From Holacanthus passer (lineage: Eukaryota; Chordata; Actinopteri; Pomacanthidae), in contig JAFREQ010000035.1 of NCBI GenBank assembly GCA_025331565.1, forward strand, positions 992,001 through 1,056,000: 64,000 bases of DNA, read 5' to 3'. The position numbers were made by a program, and so were the translations under genes. The notes below the pieces were generated by a model. That model was not told the DNA's origin. It made no database searches and saw nothing but the letters and a program-made list of their open reading frames with translations. Positions within the stretch are counted from its first letter, which is position 1. Each line of letters begins with the position of its first letter. This document shows, piece after piece, positions 1-11,522 of this stretch.

Positions 1-1572
1 ATCTATCTACATATAGTGCCTATCCATTTCACCGGCTGGAGACAGTGACATTGTACAGTGAGAGCAGCTCTTAGAGGTCTCATGATGTCATGTTTTAAAA
101 ACAGGGGGGGTGAAGGTGTAACTCAACAGTGATTGTTGAAGTTTTATTCACTTACTTACTGTAAATATATTTTTTATGTATAGAAAGTGCAGGTAATGTT
201 TCTTAAAGTGAATGACTGAACTTAATATATTAGTTAGTTAGTAGTTTTAGGCAACAAAACATTTTGCTGAGGGAAAGATCATTGGGTTTGGGTTAGAATA
301 CTTTGTTAAGCCTATGCCGGATTCAGACTACACATTTTTTTGTCTGTTAAGATGGTCACTGTGGCAGATTCATTCTTCAACTGAGAGACATGACAAACCT
401 GAGCAATTATAGTTGGCAGTCTCTGTGAGTGTAATGTCATCGGGAAGGAGGTGTTAGGGACCGATTTCTGGGAACAAGAATGTAAACAATGCATTTTCTC
501 CCAAGAGTGTGTGAATGATGACTGACTGTATTAAAGCCTAAAAAAAGTGTGACCTTTCCATTTACCACATCGTTTCTCTTGTGCTTCGCCATGTTTACAG
601 TTGTGGACAGAAAAGTGCTCTGCGCCAATATTGGTCAATGTTTTGAACACTCTTTCTGTTGGGACGTTCTCAGATGCAGCGTCATTGTCGTACACTATGA
701 AACACTACACATGATAAAGCGATGGATCGTCACATTCGACACCCTATCTGTGTCCGATAAGACTATTTTCAGGCTGATATCATGTAGTCTGAATCTAACC
801 ATAGGGGACTTATGTCATCATGGCTACAATAATAATCACGTGGGTGAGGTTTGAGAACGACCATGGTCACGGGTAAAATAAACCAACATTGACCGTCCAT
901 AGAAAACGTGAAACGAACAGCGGCCTCCCTTGTTAGAGTCTAAAGTTTTGTTGACCCACACCTCCTCCCTCTGTGCCTCTTTAATGGCATCGCACTTCTC
1001 TTTTGCTCCCGACAGGCAAGAGTCATTAGATGGTTTTGTCACTTAAACTTTTGTCATTTTGGGGCTTTTGCTGAAATGGCTGATGCTGTTGTTTTTCTTG
1101 GGAGAACAATCTCAGAAAACCTGTTTCATACACTGTGAATTTGAGACATCATGATTCTAAAATGTTTGTCTAATCTGCTAGACTCAATCTTTCAACAGTT
1201 CAAAATAATGTAATGACATGTAAAGGTTGTGTTGGGATGACATTTCTTTCATTTCATTTCATTTTATTCAGACAATGTCACAAATGAGTGTCACTGTAAG
1301 TTTTTTATGATTGAAAGCCAGTGTGTGCTGAACAGGAAGACGGCCGCTGTGACCTTTCACTGCAGCAGTGTTTTGTTTCCATCACTCGACCGACGGTGGT
1401 CTTTGTTTATTTCTGTCCTTCCTCGGGGGTAAATAAGACCCCGCTCTACCAGAGAGGAGTCTGGGTAATGAGGCTTGTGTCTCTGGAAGCTTTACATCCA
1501 ACAGGTCATGGGTCAAGCTCAGAGATATGGGGGAAATGGATATGAGGTTGGAGAAATCTATTTATATTATAT
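1..1572. other. non-coding stretch, no gene seen
   Basis: AT-leaning single-copy-looking DNA. All reading frames are short and none has a recognisable domain. The only local structure is a pentanucleotide-like run of TTTCA units at about 1243-1268. Nothing here supports an exon or RNA gene. Confidence 0.6.
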
Positions 1573-1574
1573 TT

Positions 1575-1602
1575 CTGTGTGTGTGTGTGTGTTTGTGTGT
1601 TA
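1575..1602. repeat. (GT)n microsatellite, interrupted
   Basis: Short GT dinucleotide tract broken by one TTT. Non-coding simple repeat, likely length-polymorphic. Confidence 0.9.
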
Positions 1603-2156
1603 TGTCTTGTAATAATATCCATGCTCATTGTAATCATGAACCCACCAAACAACATTTCATAAAAGTAAATAGCAAAGCCAACATGAGAAACTGTTAGAAA
1701 ACAAATCAGCAAAAGTTAAAACCCAACATGTCACAAAAACAAATCAACAAAACTCAAAATATGACAAAAATAAAAAACATCATTAGCAAAACTAAGGTGC
1801 TTTTTGTGCATAACTTTTGAACTTCTTTGTTTTATTGGAGTGTGTAAAAATGCTCCTGTTTTACTTGGATTTATTTGAATTCTTTTGATTATCTGGAAAC
1901 AGAAAGAGCTCATGATGAATTGCCGGAAAGCTGGGATGGCATAAATATTAAAAGAGAAGACAAAATTGTTGATTGTTAAAGTTGCACTAATTGATATTTG
2001 TGTATTAACAATCAGTCAAATTACTACTGTAATGTAATGTATGTATAAATCTCAAATCAACTCGATTCTACAGTTCCATTCAGCGTGATAGTGTTTTAGC
2101 TTCTTTCAGGTTGTTTTGGTTTTCCAAACATCTGTATTTTCATCATAAATGAAATA
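1603..2156. other. A-rich non-coding stretch
   Basis: The first half is unusually A-rich, with many AACAAA/AAAAC words between 1690 and 1790. This may be the decayed remains of an element, but no terminal repeats or family signature are visible. No coding signal. Confidence 0.5.
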
Positions 2157-2343
2157 TACTGTAAATTTTTGTTGACCTGTTCTTCCATTATTTTCCTCCA
2201 TTAAATTTAGGGGTAGTTTTTCCCTTTTCTGAATCAAATGTTTAAGGAGTGACGGATGCTGTACAGATTGTAAAGCCCCTCGAGGCGAACTGTGATTTGT
2301 GATATTGGGCTATGTAAACACATTTTGACGTGACTTGACTTTT
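2157..2343 (+). mobile_element. LINE-like 3' tail fragment
   Basis: The stretch ends with the string TGTAAAGCCCCTCGAGG, then a GTGATATTGGGCTATGTAAA-type segment and ACTTGACTT. Upstream is a GGGGTAGTTTTTCCCTTTTC segment. This order (stiff T/C box, 'TGTAAAGCCC', 'GATATTGGGCTAT', then a short simple-repeat tail) matches the 3' end of a non-LTR retrotransposon that I recall as very abundant in teleost genomes. The family name (L2-, RTE- or Rex-type) is not certain. Only the 3' end is present, as expected for a 5'-truncated insertion. The seen motifs are direct; the family assignment is from memory. Confidence 0.6.
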
Positions 2344-2344
2344 A

Positions 2345-2560
2345 TCAGCCATGTCTTGATAGACTGTGCTCTCCCCACGACAACAAAGTGCAGCATTTAG
2401 CAGCTAAAGATCCAGATATTTCCCTCAGGAGTTAATGGAGCCTAAAACAGAGCTAAAAGAGAGTGAATATTGGACTTTCCACATTCATTGGGTGGAAACA
2501 GGCAACTCTGAATGCTAATGTAGCTCCATGTCTGCTGGATGTGGAAATCAGCAGCTTGTG
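2345..2560 (+). mobile_element. dispersed repeat family A, forward copy
   Basis: The core at 2401-2476 closely matches the reverse complement of 28555-28631 in this same window, sharing for example the 20-mer AGCTAAAAGAGAGTGAATAT and the word CAGATATTT. Two diverged copies in opposite orientation show that this is a dispersed repeat, not unique sequence. Outer limits are approximate; no coding capacity or terminal repeats are visible. The forward copy directly follows the LINE-like tail ending at 2343, so one may have inserted beside the other. Confidence 0.7.
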
Positions 2561-3350
2561 TGTTGGCCACTTTAACCTTATAAGGTGATCATATACCAGT
2601 GTTGGGCTTTGAGATTGTTCTGCTGTCTCATAATAAGTGAAAATAAAATAAAAAGTATCTGAAAATTAGTATTATACATCAGTTGTTCAATGTTCAGTTC
2701 AACTTTCCATTCGATTTTATCCACAAATTGTTTTGTTGGATGTTTTCTTTTGCACTTCCTGGCCTGACCACGCAGACTTTCGCCGCCTTTTGTCTTTTCT
2801 TTTTCCTCATGCATCAAAAGCCTTTAACCGTCTCTGTGAACATACATCAACAGCGGCTCATCAGGACCCAGTGCCACCAGTGACAGTCTGTGATGGAATC
2901 TCTGCTAATTGCCATCAGACCCAGCAGCCTACAGTAGCTGTACGCTGCTGTGGTTCAGTGTACGACTTCAGTGCAGACCAAAGGTTTGCAGGATTTAAAA
3001 GCATTTCTTTCTACTCTCTTATATCTCCCTTATTAGACCCAGACAAAGAACATTGATTCTCGCGCAATTATTTTTTCTGCTCCACCACAACTGGATGATT
3101 TCCTTCATGCTGTTAAGTCTGTCTGCCGGGGTCACGGCTTGTCAGAGTGTGATGTGTTTTCCTGTGCATGAATGAGCATGTGTCTTCCCTTCATACGGCA
3201 TGTGCAATTCCCCATATGCGAGTCACTTTCTCATTTTTTTCTGTGCAGTTTCCGTGCTCGTGTATCTGCATGTGTACTTTGATCAGTCGGAGGCTTTTTT
3301 TTGGATCAGCACTGGAGTATTTTCCCACAGCATGCAGACTTGGGGGGGTG
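2561..3350. other. non-coding stretch, no gene seen
   Basis: Mixed composition with short open frames only. The frame at 2733-3056 (107 codons) has no recognisable domain and no splice or promoter context that would support it. No repeat family recognised. Confidence 0.5.
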
Positions 3351-3359
3351 ATGGTGCAG

Positions 3360-3570
3360 AGGTGGTGGGTGTTAGCAGGAGTACCCCTCCTCTCCACTCA
3401 AGATGGGAATGAAGCAGGTAGTGGGTGGAGGTCTGGCCGGAGATTAGCCCTCCTCTGTCTGAGTGATCCCAGGACTGCAGCAGAGGCAGGGCCGGCCTCT
3501 CCTCTGCAGCTCCCCACGTATCCCTTAATGTAAACACGATCAATATGTTTGTTGTGAGACCTGCACAACT
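3360..3570. promoter_or_regulatory. possible conserved non-coding element
   Basis: A GC-richer, repeat-free block of balanced composition, flanked by more AT-rich DNA. It contains GGAGATTAGCCC and ATGTAAACACGATCAATATG; the second includes a TGTAAACA forkhead-type core. No frame is credible. The call rests on composition and site content only; cross-species alignment would be needed to confirm it. Confidence 0.2.
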
Positions 3571-3599
3571 AAAAGGAGAGAATGAAACCACGGAACCAT

Positions 3600-4320
3600 G
3601 AGGTCGGGTTCTTGCCTCGTTCTCAGTGTCTTTTCCCTAACCCATCACATCTCAATGTCCTTCGTGTTTTCAAGGTGCATATTGTATACTTTGGGTGTCT
3701 GTATTATTCTGTACACTTTTAAGCACCTGCCCAGCTCCTGAGCAGCAAGAATACAGCTGAATTCTGAAGCAGTGCAGTGAAGTCCGTGAAGTCCAGTTCC
3801 CCTAATGACTGCTAGATTCTGGTTTGAGGAAAGCTGAGACTGTTTTAAGGTGAAGAGAAAAACTTTCTCTCTAAAACTAAGAAATCAATAACAGTAGAGA
3901 TTTTGTCTTCAAACATCTTATTTATTTAACTTCTAATGTATGGAGTGTTATATAATTCACAAGCTTAAGCTAAGTCCTGACGTCATGTTCGGAAATAGTG
4001 TTTGATAAAGACTGCTAATAACACAAACTACACAAATATTGAATAAGCAACTATATTAGATTTAAAACAAAAAACGCTGTCCTCATCGAAACATATGGAG
4101 TGAATCTCACAACATACTGTCGAGTTAAGTTCTGTTCCAAGAATGGATTTATAGTTATTTGCACAAATTACAAAGGATTTTGAATTAAGTTTTCTTACTT
4201 CTGGAATTGAACCTGCAAGTTAAGGTTTCACTATTTAATGTGAGCCAACTCTTACATCGTGCCAACATTAGCTTAATTTTGTCGACCTTTAGTTCTTGGG
4301 TTCATACTTAAGATGTTTCC
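3600..4320. other. AT-rich non-coding stretch
   Basis: Long AT-rich run with low CpG and no open frame of note. It reads like decayed transposon or ordinary intronic sequence; no terminal repeats or family motifs were found. Confidence 0.5.
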
Positions 4321-4329
4321 AACTAAACG

Positions 4330-4490
4330 GTCATGATAGGATCGTTTTATGTGGTTCTGTGAAGCCATTAGCGTGAGGTCTGTGGTCCGGCCGAGATGTT
4401 CCAGCGAGCCGCTGGCCGGCTGTCTCACCGCCACATCAGTGACTGAACAATTTAGATAATTGCATTGATTATAGTGGTTCCAAGGAAGTA
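4330..4490. promoter_or_regulatory. possible conserved non-coding element
   Basis: A compact repeat-free block with a CpG-rich middle (GGTCCGGCCGAGATG) and ATTAG / GATAATTG cores on either side, inside otherwise AT-rich DNA. The local contrast resembles vertebrate enhancer-type elements. No coding frame is credible. Unconfirmed without alignment. Confidence 0.25.
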
Positions 4491-4699
4491 GATTGGTCAT
4501 AAGTTGAATGTCCTGTCTGCTCTCTTGTGTTTCTCTTGTGTTTCTATTACAAAACCTCATCATGTAGTAAAATGTATCCTGTTGCCCCAGATTTGATTCT
4601 CTGGCTGCAAACAACTGGCAAGATGGCAGCATGTGGTAAAGAAACGTATAAGTGATGGTGTCTGTGGGCTTCAACTCAAACCTCTACTGTGTCATGTCA

Positions 4700-5400
4700 T
4701 AGACTTTGTTTAGTCTTGTGAGATGACATGTGGAAATCCATTTACCCGTGTCTGCTTGTTCATAACTTTATTTGTCCTCTCTCAACCTCTTGCTCTCATT
4801 TCCTTTCACTCCGCAGCTGCTCTTCCTTTCCGCCGTCTTTGACTTGCATGCAGTTCTGATAACCTCTCACCCGGATGAGTTTTGCGCATTTTAATGGCAC
4901 AGTTTTCTGTCATCGAGGGAGCCCGCAATTCATATTTGATAAGCATTTCACTGTTGTGTCACTTCTGTAGCTCTGCGCTCAAGTTCACAGGATTCTTTTT
5001 TTTTTACCAAGAGAAAATCTGCTTTTGAAGGTTAGGAGCATATTTGAACCTTTAATTCTCAGCAAGGTTAGGCTGGCTGTTATTCATCCAGTGTGCCGGC
5101 TTCTGTGTGTGAGTATTAATATTCTGTCTGTTCTCAAAATATAAAAGCTAACAAATTTCCTGAGAACTCTTCATCCTTTCTGTTTGTTGGTGACCTCTGC
5201 AAGCTTTAGAGTACAGTTCTTGTTTTTGAAAGGGTGCAGCTATTGCTTGTTTTAAAGTTCCAACTCACCAGCTTAGTAAAGACAAACTAGCAGGATTTAA
5301 TCCTTTTGTGCTTGATTTGTTCTGAACTATAAGTTGAATCTGTATGATTGTCACTGTCACAGCTGGTCTGTCTTCTCTGTTGCTGCTCTTTTCTTTCGTT
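4700..5400. other. non-coding stretch, no gene seen
   Basis: Ordinary intron-like sequence with a T9 homopolymer near 4996 and no ORF, repeat family or regulatory block that I can support. Confidence 0.5.
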
Positions 5401-5404
5401 CCTC

Positions 5405-5652
5405 ACCTGTCCACCAGATGCCCTCGGTGTGCGCCCCTGTCCTTCACACCTGTGACTTATCCCTAATCAGCTGTGATCTGCTGCCTGCCTTCCCAGCTGC
5501 TCCTCATCTCCAATTAGTGTCCCTGCCATTCCTCCTGTTGCCTCCATGCTGCCACAAATCTGTTCACGGACGTGTGTTACCTGTTGTCTTCCACTGTCCG
5601 AGTAAAGTGCCTTTAATTCTCGCTGCCTGTTTGCGTCTGAGAACAGTGACGC
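5405..5652 (+). mobile_element. possible LTR-type retroelement fragment
   Basis: C/T-rich, CTG-laden stretch with CACACCTGTGACTTATCCCT near its left side and a right end reading GCCTGTTTGCGTCTGAGAAC AGTGACG. The 'CTGCCTGTTTGCGT...GTGAC' ending resembles the 3' edge of gypsy-type LTRs that I recall from fish genomes. No second LTR, primer-binding site or internal genes are present, so at most this is a solo or partial LTR. Low confidence. Confidence 0.25.
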
Positions 5653-5719
5653 ATAACTGTAATGGAAATTTAAAATTACAGTGTAGGTGTGTGGTGCCTG
5701 TGTGTGTGTTCAGTCTCTA

Positions 5720-7150
5720 GGAGAGCAACAGAATTATCATGCAGTCACGACTTAAACATGCCTCCGCTGTCATCAGGAGAGCTTTCAAAATAAGTGTGTA
5801 ATTGAAGAGAATAATTCGGAGAAAACACACACAAACTTGCTAATAGACATGTAAATGTGGCAGCTCTGGGGCTCTGCTACTGTATTGTGCCTGCTTGCTC
5901 GCTGTCATGCTTACTGTATTATCACACCTAAATACAACTGAGTCATCGTTAATGCTATTAGTCACACCTGCGCTGTTCTCGTTGTGACAGGTCACTGTGG
6001 GAAAGGTCTGTTATGCTGCAGATCAACCCTGGAAAATATTCAATGTTTGCACTGCAGAAAGTATTTGCATTGATTTTCACCCAGATGTTCACTTTATTCT
6101 AATTGTTTGGTAATGAAAATACTAATTAGTATTATTAATTTCTTTATTGCCCACTTTGTTAATGTATTTATTCATGCACATTTCTACAAGCTGCAACTAT
6201 ATTAGTCGAGCATTCAGGGATCCTTTGACATCCAAGAATTAATATTCAACTGCCAAATTTCTTTTTATAGACTTGTCATAGCGAGAGGAGTGCCAGTGTA
6301 AGTAATATCATTAATTATGGCTCCACTGCACTAAATCTTTCCAGTAAGCCAGTACAGTGAGCATGCATGCATAATAGCAGGTTCCTTAAACTGATGAGGA
6401 TGCAGCCGTCATAAATGTTTCTGCTGTGGGTTTTGTTTTCCAAAAATCCAACCGAGAAGATAAAAAATTAAACAAACATGGATAATGTAAAAAATAAAAA
6501 TCTCAGGAGAGTTTTTTAAATGACTGTCTGGGAGCGTATACTGTGCACATCCACACAGTCCTCTGCATAGACGGTGACATTTATTGACATTTCCGTGACT
6601 CTTCTCTTAGTTTTCTTATAACTCTTAAGGTGAGACAACTTGCATTTTAATTTGCATTTTTATTAAATGTATTTGATGACCTCACATACATTAATTCTCA
6701 ACATAAATGAACAGAAGAGGTCTATAGACAGGCAGAATTTTGATTAATAACTGTCTTTATAAATAAAATCCTCATCTGGTTTGAACCATAATCAGCTTTC
6801 TAAAATCCTGCAGCCGCAAACGCAGCGTTAACACCACAAGGAAACAGGCTCATGTCTTACAGCTTCAACCTTCTACCCACAACCTTCGTTCACATTCTCA
6901 CAATAGTTTCTTTCTTCAAGTCCTTGTGAGCATACGAGATTGTGCTGCAAAAGCCTGACCTATCCAAGTTATCTGTATTGCTGTGACTGTGTGCATTGCA
7001 TGATTGAAATAAAATCTTGCACTGAAACCTGTAAGTATCTGACCCCGCTGAGTATCATCATTGAAGATGACATATCAGACAGAATTGAAAGGATTTAACA
7101 TGTTTTCTGTGGTGGATTAAAATTCGCAAGCAAAGTTTCCGTAAGATATT
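5720..7150. other. AT-rich non-coding stretch with a possible regulatory core
   Basis: Mostly AT-rich. A repeat-free portion at about 6280-6440 contains ATCATTAATTATGG, then GCATGCATGCATAATAGC and GTCATAAATG. This combines a paired homeodomain-type TAATTA core with a GCATGCAT palindromic run and could be a conserved regulatory element. Nothing else in the stretch is recognisable. Confidence 0.3.
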
Positions 7151-7159
7151 AAGTGAAAC

Positions 7160-7700
7160 CAACAGATGAATAACTTTATTTACGGCTGCATCCCAATTAG
7201 TTTTGACAGCTCCAAGGCCTCTGTATTGTCCGTGCTGGCTCTTTGGCAGGGCCTACTAGAAAAAATAAGTGTAAATGTCTCCTGTCTGCAAATGTCTGGA
7301 CTCCAGTCAAATCTCGCCCTCGGTGTGAACAGAGTGTCCCAGCGTCCCGCCACAACCTCCGAGCGCCAGTCTGAGAAAGAGGAGACACGTTTTCTAAAGG
7401 TTGAGCTGCTTATCCACGCTCATTCTCGTGGCGTCTTGTGGGGATTGTGCTCTAACAATAGAAGCTCAGAGGAATCTGATGGAGCTGTGGCACGGTCCGA
7501 TCTTTGTTATGTGACTTGTGGGCCCAGGAACATTTGTTCTCCTTCATCCCTCGATATGTGTGGGATGAACAGATCCTTCCCAGGAGAGTCCAAACCGTTT
7601 GTTTGCTTCAACTCTCTCCATCTATCTGCTTCATCCTTCTTGCCATCCTTTTCTGACTCTTGCCAACCTTCTTATTTTTCTTTATCTAGTTAATCTCTAT
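7160..7700. other. unsupported open frame in GC-moderate block
   Basis: A plus-strand frame of 175 codons (7166-7693) is among the longest here free of simple repeats. Its translation has no domain, signal peptide or membrane segment that I recognise, and runs into a Ser/Leu/Phe-rich end encoded by a pyrimidine tract. The minus strand is also open for shorter runs. Its length is within chance for 64 kb of noncoding DNA. The sequence up to 7600 is repeat-free and could equally be a conserved non-coding block. Confidence 0.3.
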
Positions 7701-8300
7701 AATCTTTGTCTATTTCTATTTTGTTTGATTTTGATTTTTTTTTTCCGCTTCTCTCGACTCTCCTTCCACCTCCTGTTATTACAGTTTGCCTGTAATCATG
7801 TGAGTGGAGTGTGTACAGAAACACACCCACACTGGCTTAATAATGAGCATTGACATATACAACACACAGGCCTGCTTTTATGAAGTGGTGTTGAAATAAG
7901 TGCTAGTACATGCCTGCCTTCCTGGATAACATGCATGAAGCTGAAAAACTGAAATCTGGAATAATCTTTAGCCATTGATGATAATGTTCATGGACAGTCC
8001 ATCCACCACTTTGGGAAACATCACTGTACAAAATGTAACACTAATTCATCTAATAGTTATTTCAGTCTGGATCAGAAAATGTATCCTAATTACTTTGATC
8101 ATCCATCAAGGCATTGTCAGTGTATATAAAAATATCAGTTTTTTAAAATTTCTTGTTGATTTGACCATCAAACACACCCAGCCCTGATCTTATTATAACG
8201 CAACCCCAACATGGATGGACACTGGTTTTGTTGTTGGTGAGGAAAGCTTTCCCAAATCAATTGGTTTCAAGTGCAAAATTTGTCCCCAGTCGTGGTGTAA
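7701..8300. other. AT-rich non-coding stretch
   Basis: T-rich at the left edge (7690-7750), then AT-rich sequence without recognisable features. Confidence 0.5.
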
Positions 8301-8308
8301 GACAGGAA

Positions 8309-8331
8309 CACACACACACACACACACACAC
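8309..8331. repeat. (CA)n microsatellite
   Basis: Uninterrupted CA dinucleotide tract of about 11 units. It lies 160 bp from a (GT)n tract at 8491-8541, which makes the two potentially complementary on one strand. Confidence 0.95.
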
Positions 8332-8490
8332 GCATGCACGCACACTCCCCCCTCAGTAAGCCAGTGACATTCCTCTGTGCATGTGGTTTCTCTCCAGAGT
8401 CACTAGATCACTGTCGGATTAGCCCCCTATTTCCCTGCAGGCAGTTGGGGTGCCCCGAGTGTGTTCGTATTTTTCATTGTGTGTGCATAT

Positions 8491-8501
8491 CTGTGTGTGC
8501 G

Positions 8502-8541
<40 letters not shown>
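8491..8541. repeat. (GT)n microsatellite
   Basis: GT tract with two GC interruptions at its left side and about 16 uninterrupted units at its right. Open frames reading VCVCV across it are repeat artefacts. Confidence 0.95.
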
Positions 8542-8544
<3 letters not shown>

Positions 8545-8639
8545 TGGCAGGGAACACGGTGATTAACACTGGATGTGTGGTTGCTCCCGGCTCTGGCACA
8601 GTCATGGGGAAGTGCTGAGCCGTGTAAGCACCTGCTTTA

Positions 8640-8730
8640 TTCCCCCCCAGTGAGACGACAGAATAAAGACATCAAGCGCACCCCTGCAACCCCCCCACCC
8701 CCCACCCATCCGCCTCTCCCCCTTCTCTTT
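8640..8730 (-). other. C-rich tract, G-quadruplex motif on minus strand
   Basis: From 8681 the plus strand has C runs of 4, 7, 6 and 3 separated by loops of 5, 1 and 1 bases, so the minus strand meets the usual four-G-run quadruplex pattern. No promoter or gene is apparent next to it. Confidence 0.6.
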
Positions 8731-8779
8731 CGCACACTCTCGCATACATATACACAAATATACACACATGCTGAGGTCT

Positions 8780-9135
8780 GTGGCTGAACTGTGTCTATCC
8801 GAGCTGAATCTCTGCCAACCAGGAGGACCATATTGGACCTGTGTGTGCACCATCTTTCCAAACACGGCCCCCACTGCTGGCCGACTTTTGCTGGAACGGA
8901 ACTGTTGTACCACCTGAAATGCGCCATTACTTAGATCTACGGTCAACACTGTTCCGGCTCTGTCTGCCACCGGTCCTTGGACCCAACCTGCAGACTTCAG
9001 ATCACAGTGCCTGAGTCTTTGGCTTGTCTTGTGGAGTCTGGCAGTGTGGTTTAAGGAATGAGAGTCTGAATCAAACAGAAGCAAGCTGAGAGGAAAACAC
9101 AGAAATCCTGTAGGGATGCCTCATACCAAGTAAAA
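8780..9135. other. repeat-free block of unknown role
   Basis: About 350 bp of balanced base composition without simple repeats or known transposon motifs, between a CA-rich segment and AT-rich DNA. A minus-strand frame of 160 codons (8602-9084) covers it, but about a third of that runs through the C-rich and CA segments and no domain is recognisable. It could be a non-coding exon or a conserved element. Confidence 0.3.
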
Positions 9136-10093
9136 AGAAAGTGGTGGAGTTTGAAGAAGGGGGAGCTGGGGATGAGGAGGGGGGTAGCAGCGTGTATTCA
9201 GAGCCGATGTTGGTGCCGAGTAGCAGCTTGTCTTTAATTTTCCAGGACGTACAATGTGGTAATAATTATATTTTCAGGCCAGTTTATGTCATATTTGTTG
9301 TTTGTTTATTTCTTTCTATACATATGGCCGTCTTAGCTGAAAGGGGAACATAATATATTGCCGTCTGTGTCCCTCTCTTGTGTTCCAACTATGAAATGTA
9401 TGTTCCCTCATCAGAAATCCTGGTGATCCAGGAGATAACCGCTTTTAATTTGGGTTACTCTCGGTCCTGGTGCACATTATATGACACATTATATTTGTAA
9501 CAGGAGTCAGGACAGAATCAAGTTTTTTTTATCTGCAGTCTGTCTGGTTGCTATTTGTTTAATATGGTTTTACATGCTGTTGATATCACGTATTATGCAA
9601 ACTCATCACACCTGTGCACATGCACTGCAGTTACGTTTTTACATCTCCATTTATTTGTCAAGACTTTTATTCACTTGTAAATTATGGTTTGTCCTCCCAT
9701 TCAGTCAGCTTACAATGTGCTGGACTGACTTGAGAAGTTTTCCGACCCTCAGGTTTGGCCTTATTGTCTTGCAAGGCCAGTGAGGCTGTGGCAGCATCTG
9801 GTGCCGGGGCTGCACAAAATGGATGGATTGTGGAGACTAGTAGCTTTATTTTCATGCAATTTAAAACCACAGGAAGATGACATATTTGATACATGAACAT
9901 GCATAAAGGCTTCATTTAGATCGTTATCTATAGTAGGATCACAGTTCATGATGAAAAGATATCTGACGTCAATAAGCTCTTTCTGAGAACAGACGAGGAG
10001 CTTTCTTTCATTTGAGAGGAGCTGAACATATCAAAAGTACTGAAATATCCTAATTGATACAGAAACCAGGGCTAACAATGTTATTGATGATGC
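9136..10093. other. non-coding stretch, no gene seen
   Basis: Short open frames on both strands, none recognisable. Sequence is otherwise unremarkable and AT-leaning. Confidence 0.5.
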
Positions 10094-10250
10094 TTAAAGG
10101 AATAATTCATCATTTTGTATCATTGTATTTCGCATCAAAAGTATGCTGGCTGTAATTAATGCACAGAAATGAGAGTGTCATCAGTCTACTCTCTTACTCA
10201 GTAACAAAATGCACAAGCGTAGTTCCCAAAGTGTTGAACTGTTCCTTTAA
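10094..10250 (-). mobile_element. TTAA-bounded MITE, short copy
   Basis: Begins TTAAAGGAATAATTCATC and ends GAACTGTTCCTTTAA, so both edges are TTAA. The terminal inverted repeats match at about 20 of 24 positions. The right arm read on the minus strand aligns with the right arm of the larger element at 39097-39669, sharing an ACTCTCAT...CTGTGC block, so the two are copies of one family. TTAA ends suggest a piggyBac-like insertion preference, which is inference. No coding capacity: non-autonomous. Confidence 0.8.
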
Positions 10251-11470
10251 TTCTGAGACTCTTGTCATTCTCATTCATTAAAGTTAGCTGTTGTGACTCT
10301 GAGTTTGACTTTATTTTAAGGTGTTAAAGGTGCTATAACTAAGGTTTTACACTCCCAGTGCACGGAATAAAGATACCATAATACATGTGCAGGGGATAAT
10401 CTTATCTTATTAAATAAAGAGGTTTTACAACTTGTACTTCACCTGAAATATATTGCGTTATCTTTTTTTTTCTTTTGGCTTTAGACGTCTGTCCATCTCT
10501 ATTTTTGGTGCGCAGATGTGTGAGAAGCGCACAAACAAAATTGGTGAACTGCAGGTTATGTGACATGCTGAGAGGAGCCCTGTGCAGAAGCGCTGACAGT
10601 GACAGGGTCTAGCGGTGATACCGGGGCACTGGAGGTCTCTCAAGTGTCGCCGAGAGCTATGGCCACATAATTTGATATAGCTGCAGTGGTGAGAATGAAG
10701 AAAAACACAAACAGCAACCTTTAATTATGCTGCCCTGGATACTTCTCAGAGAGCCGAGTCTGGAGGTCAGTAAATCTCATCATTTTGTACACAACACTTT
10801 CAGGAGTTCGTTTATCAGTTTAATTCTACGAGGAGCTGGTAGCTGAGTTTTTGATCAACCCTCTCCCGTGTGCATCCCGACTCTTTAATCAAACGTAAGA
10901 TCTTGCTTCACCTCAGATGTCTCTCCGTGACATTTCTTCAAGGGTTAATTTGCCAACAGCCATCACCAGACGTGTCAGTCTGTAGTCAAATGATCTCCCT
11001 GGCACAGAAACGGTGCTTAAAATTCACTCCATCCCCCCTGTCAATCACTGATGGCTGCATCAGATCAGAGTTTTGTCTGAGCTGAGAGTGAACTTGGTGG
11101 AGATCAGTGGTGTCAGAGAATTCCCCTGGCCTCCCTCCATCCCCAGAAGGTCACTTTGCCGCAGGCTCTCTTTTCCTTTCTTTGGCTCTAAGAGTTGCGG
11201 GAAAGCTAATGTGCCCGACTAATGAGAGAGAGAAAGTCAGGGAGAGGGGCGAGGGAAAAAAGGCAGCCAGCGGATTAGCTTCAGATTTTCGATTTAAAAT
11301 GTTAATCTGTTGTCTAAAGTTGAACTCTGTGTTGTACAGTTTGTGGCAGAGTACCAGTGATCTCTCTGTGTTACTAACCAGCAGAACATGCTCTGCCACT
11401 GTCGCTGTTTGTGTGGCTTTTTTTTTTTTGTGGACCGAGTTTCTCCTGAAAGCTGATCAAAAGCTGTTTA
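10251..11470. other. non-coding stretch, no gene seen
   Basis: Contains a GC-moderate, repeat-free part around 10560-10660 and 10730-11160 with no credible frame. The 253-codon frame beginning at 11107 is open mainly because it crosses the GT tract at 11478-11522. Confidence 0.5.
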
Positions 11471-11477
11471 TTCGCCT

Positions 11478-11522
11478 GTGTGTGTGTGTGTGTGTGTGTG
11501 TGTCTGTGTGTGTCTGTGTGTT
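11478..11522. repeat. (GT)n microsatellite
   Basis: Long GT tract with two TCTG interruptions at its right end. It creates artefactual Cys-Val open frames. Confidence 0.95.

Noticed and set aside
7166..7693. 175-codon plus-strand frame
   Set aside because: No recognisable domain; the end is coded by a pyrimidine run; the length is within chance for 64 kb.
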